NCBI GenBank assembly: GCA_050303415.1
Contig: JBNLBS010000011.1
Coordinates: forward strand, 66,003 to 130,002
DNA from: JBNLBS01 sp050303415
Lineage (GTDB): Bacteria; Pseudomonadota; Gammaproteobacteria; Methylococcales; Methylomonadaceae
Direction of reading: 5' to 3'
DNA: 64,000 nt
Positions 63,747 to 64,000 of this stretch are shown here, piece after piece. Every line of letters begins with the position of its first letter. Within the stretch, counting starts at the first letter, position 1. Under the pieces are notes generated by a model, which was not told the origin of the DNA, made no database searches, and saw only the letters and a list, made by a program, of their open reading frames with translations. The position numbers and the translations under genes were made by a program.

Positions 63747-64000
63747 AATATCGCTTTATCCAGGAACAATCGACTCACTATCCTGTAATACGACTGTGCC
63801 GACAAATGAAGGTCAGTCAATCAGCTTACTACGACTGGCTGAAACGTCCAGCAAAATTGATTGGAGCGGATGAGCTTCACCTTTACCGTCGAGCTAAAGC
63901 GTGGTTCCAAGCCAGTCGAAACAGTTTAGGGAGTCGAATGTTGGCTAAAAAATTACGTGAAGAAGGCTTTCAGATAGGCCGTTATCGAACTCGTAAGCTG
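63743..64000 (+). CDS. IS3-family transposase OrfB, N-terminal part
   Basis: 86 residues to the window edge, GTG at 63743. VKYRFIQEQSTHYPVIRLCR, SQSAYYDWLKRP and SRNSLGSRMLAKKLREEGFQ match the HTH_21 region before the DDE core. The DDE catalytic domain lies beyond base 64000. Confidence 0.9.
   Translation, partial: MKYRFIQEQSTHYPVIRLCRQMKVSQSAYYDWLKRPAKLIGADELHLYRRAKAWFQASRNSLGSRMLAKKLREEGFQIGRYRTRKL

Larger units (their letters stand above)
63389..64000 (+). mobile_element. IS3-family insertion sequence, left part
   Basis: The left end is placed at 63389, where TGTAGTGGTTTAATAGCACC then GGACACTTTA resembles an IS3-family terminal repeat that begins with TG. orfA, a frameshift site and the start of orfB follow. 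The right end lies outside the window, so target duplications cannot be checked. Confidence 0.8.

Overview
The window reads as a chromosomal segment of a gammaproteobacterium, most likely a methanotroph or other methylotroph of the Methylococcales type. The main pointers are two tandem methylene-tetrahydromethanopterin dehydrogenase genes (MtdB type) next to a 5-formyltetrahydrofolate cyclo-ligase gene, plus standard gammaproteobacterial gene orders (lolA-rarA, yoaA-tsaB, yciO-M50-scpA-scpB-rluB, succinylase-branch dap genes). No methane or methanol oxidation gene lies in the window, so the assignment is inference. Base composition is AT-leaning by eye.

Layout. 1-4413: end of a type II secretion operon (gspH fragment, I, J, K, D). 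4410-7256: a P2-type cation ATPase in the opposite direction. 7577-9303: an unrecognised lipoprotein and a DUF805 membrane protein. 9565-13815: RNA polymerase recycling ATPase RapA and a DosC-like globin-coupled diguanylate cyclase. 13943-20190 (minus): HdeD-like and AIM24-like proteins, then dapE, yffB, an 80-aa gene, dapD, dapC and an M48 lipoprotein. 20296-23675: a small gene with a near-consensus Fur box over its promoter, and a minus-strand set of thioredoxin-like protein, BNR-repeat lipoprotein and outer membrane protein with a His/Glu-rich loop.

24242-41764 is the accessory part and the most interesting stretch. It holds an Asp/Asn hydroxylase-like protein, a GNAT protein, three tandem tail-collar proteins sharing the C-terminus PSRN, a DUF6916-like protein and a sulfotransferase. 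A decayed hicBA module follows, set among hairpin repeats with the theme GCCACAGATT...AATCCGTGGC. Next come a 1953-aa repeat protein with an N-terminal LEPRIMFDAA motif and a DUF4347 domain, a lipoprotein TolC-like channel, a degenerate aspartic-protease-fold gene, and three overlapping genes: an HlyD/RND-type adaptor, a GAF-like/HlyD membrane protein and an M50-peptidase/HlyD fusion with a PqqD-like N-terminus. There is no ABC transporter and no RTX repeat. I infer a non-canonical export and processing system for the giant surface protein, with the collar proteins and modifying enzymes as possible partners.

41847-62988 returns to housekeeping: an alginate-export-type porin, a GacA-like regulator, the two mtdB genes, fau, nspC, a quinone-oxidoreductase-type protein, mrcB, lolA, rarA, an hsp20 gene with promoter and bidirectional terminator, a small coiled-coil protein, yoaA, tsaB, yciO, an M50 protease, scpA, scpB, rluB, a second diguanylate cyclase and a MCFSA-type membrane protein. 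The window ends inside an IS3-family element with an intact frameshift signal.
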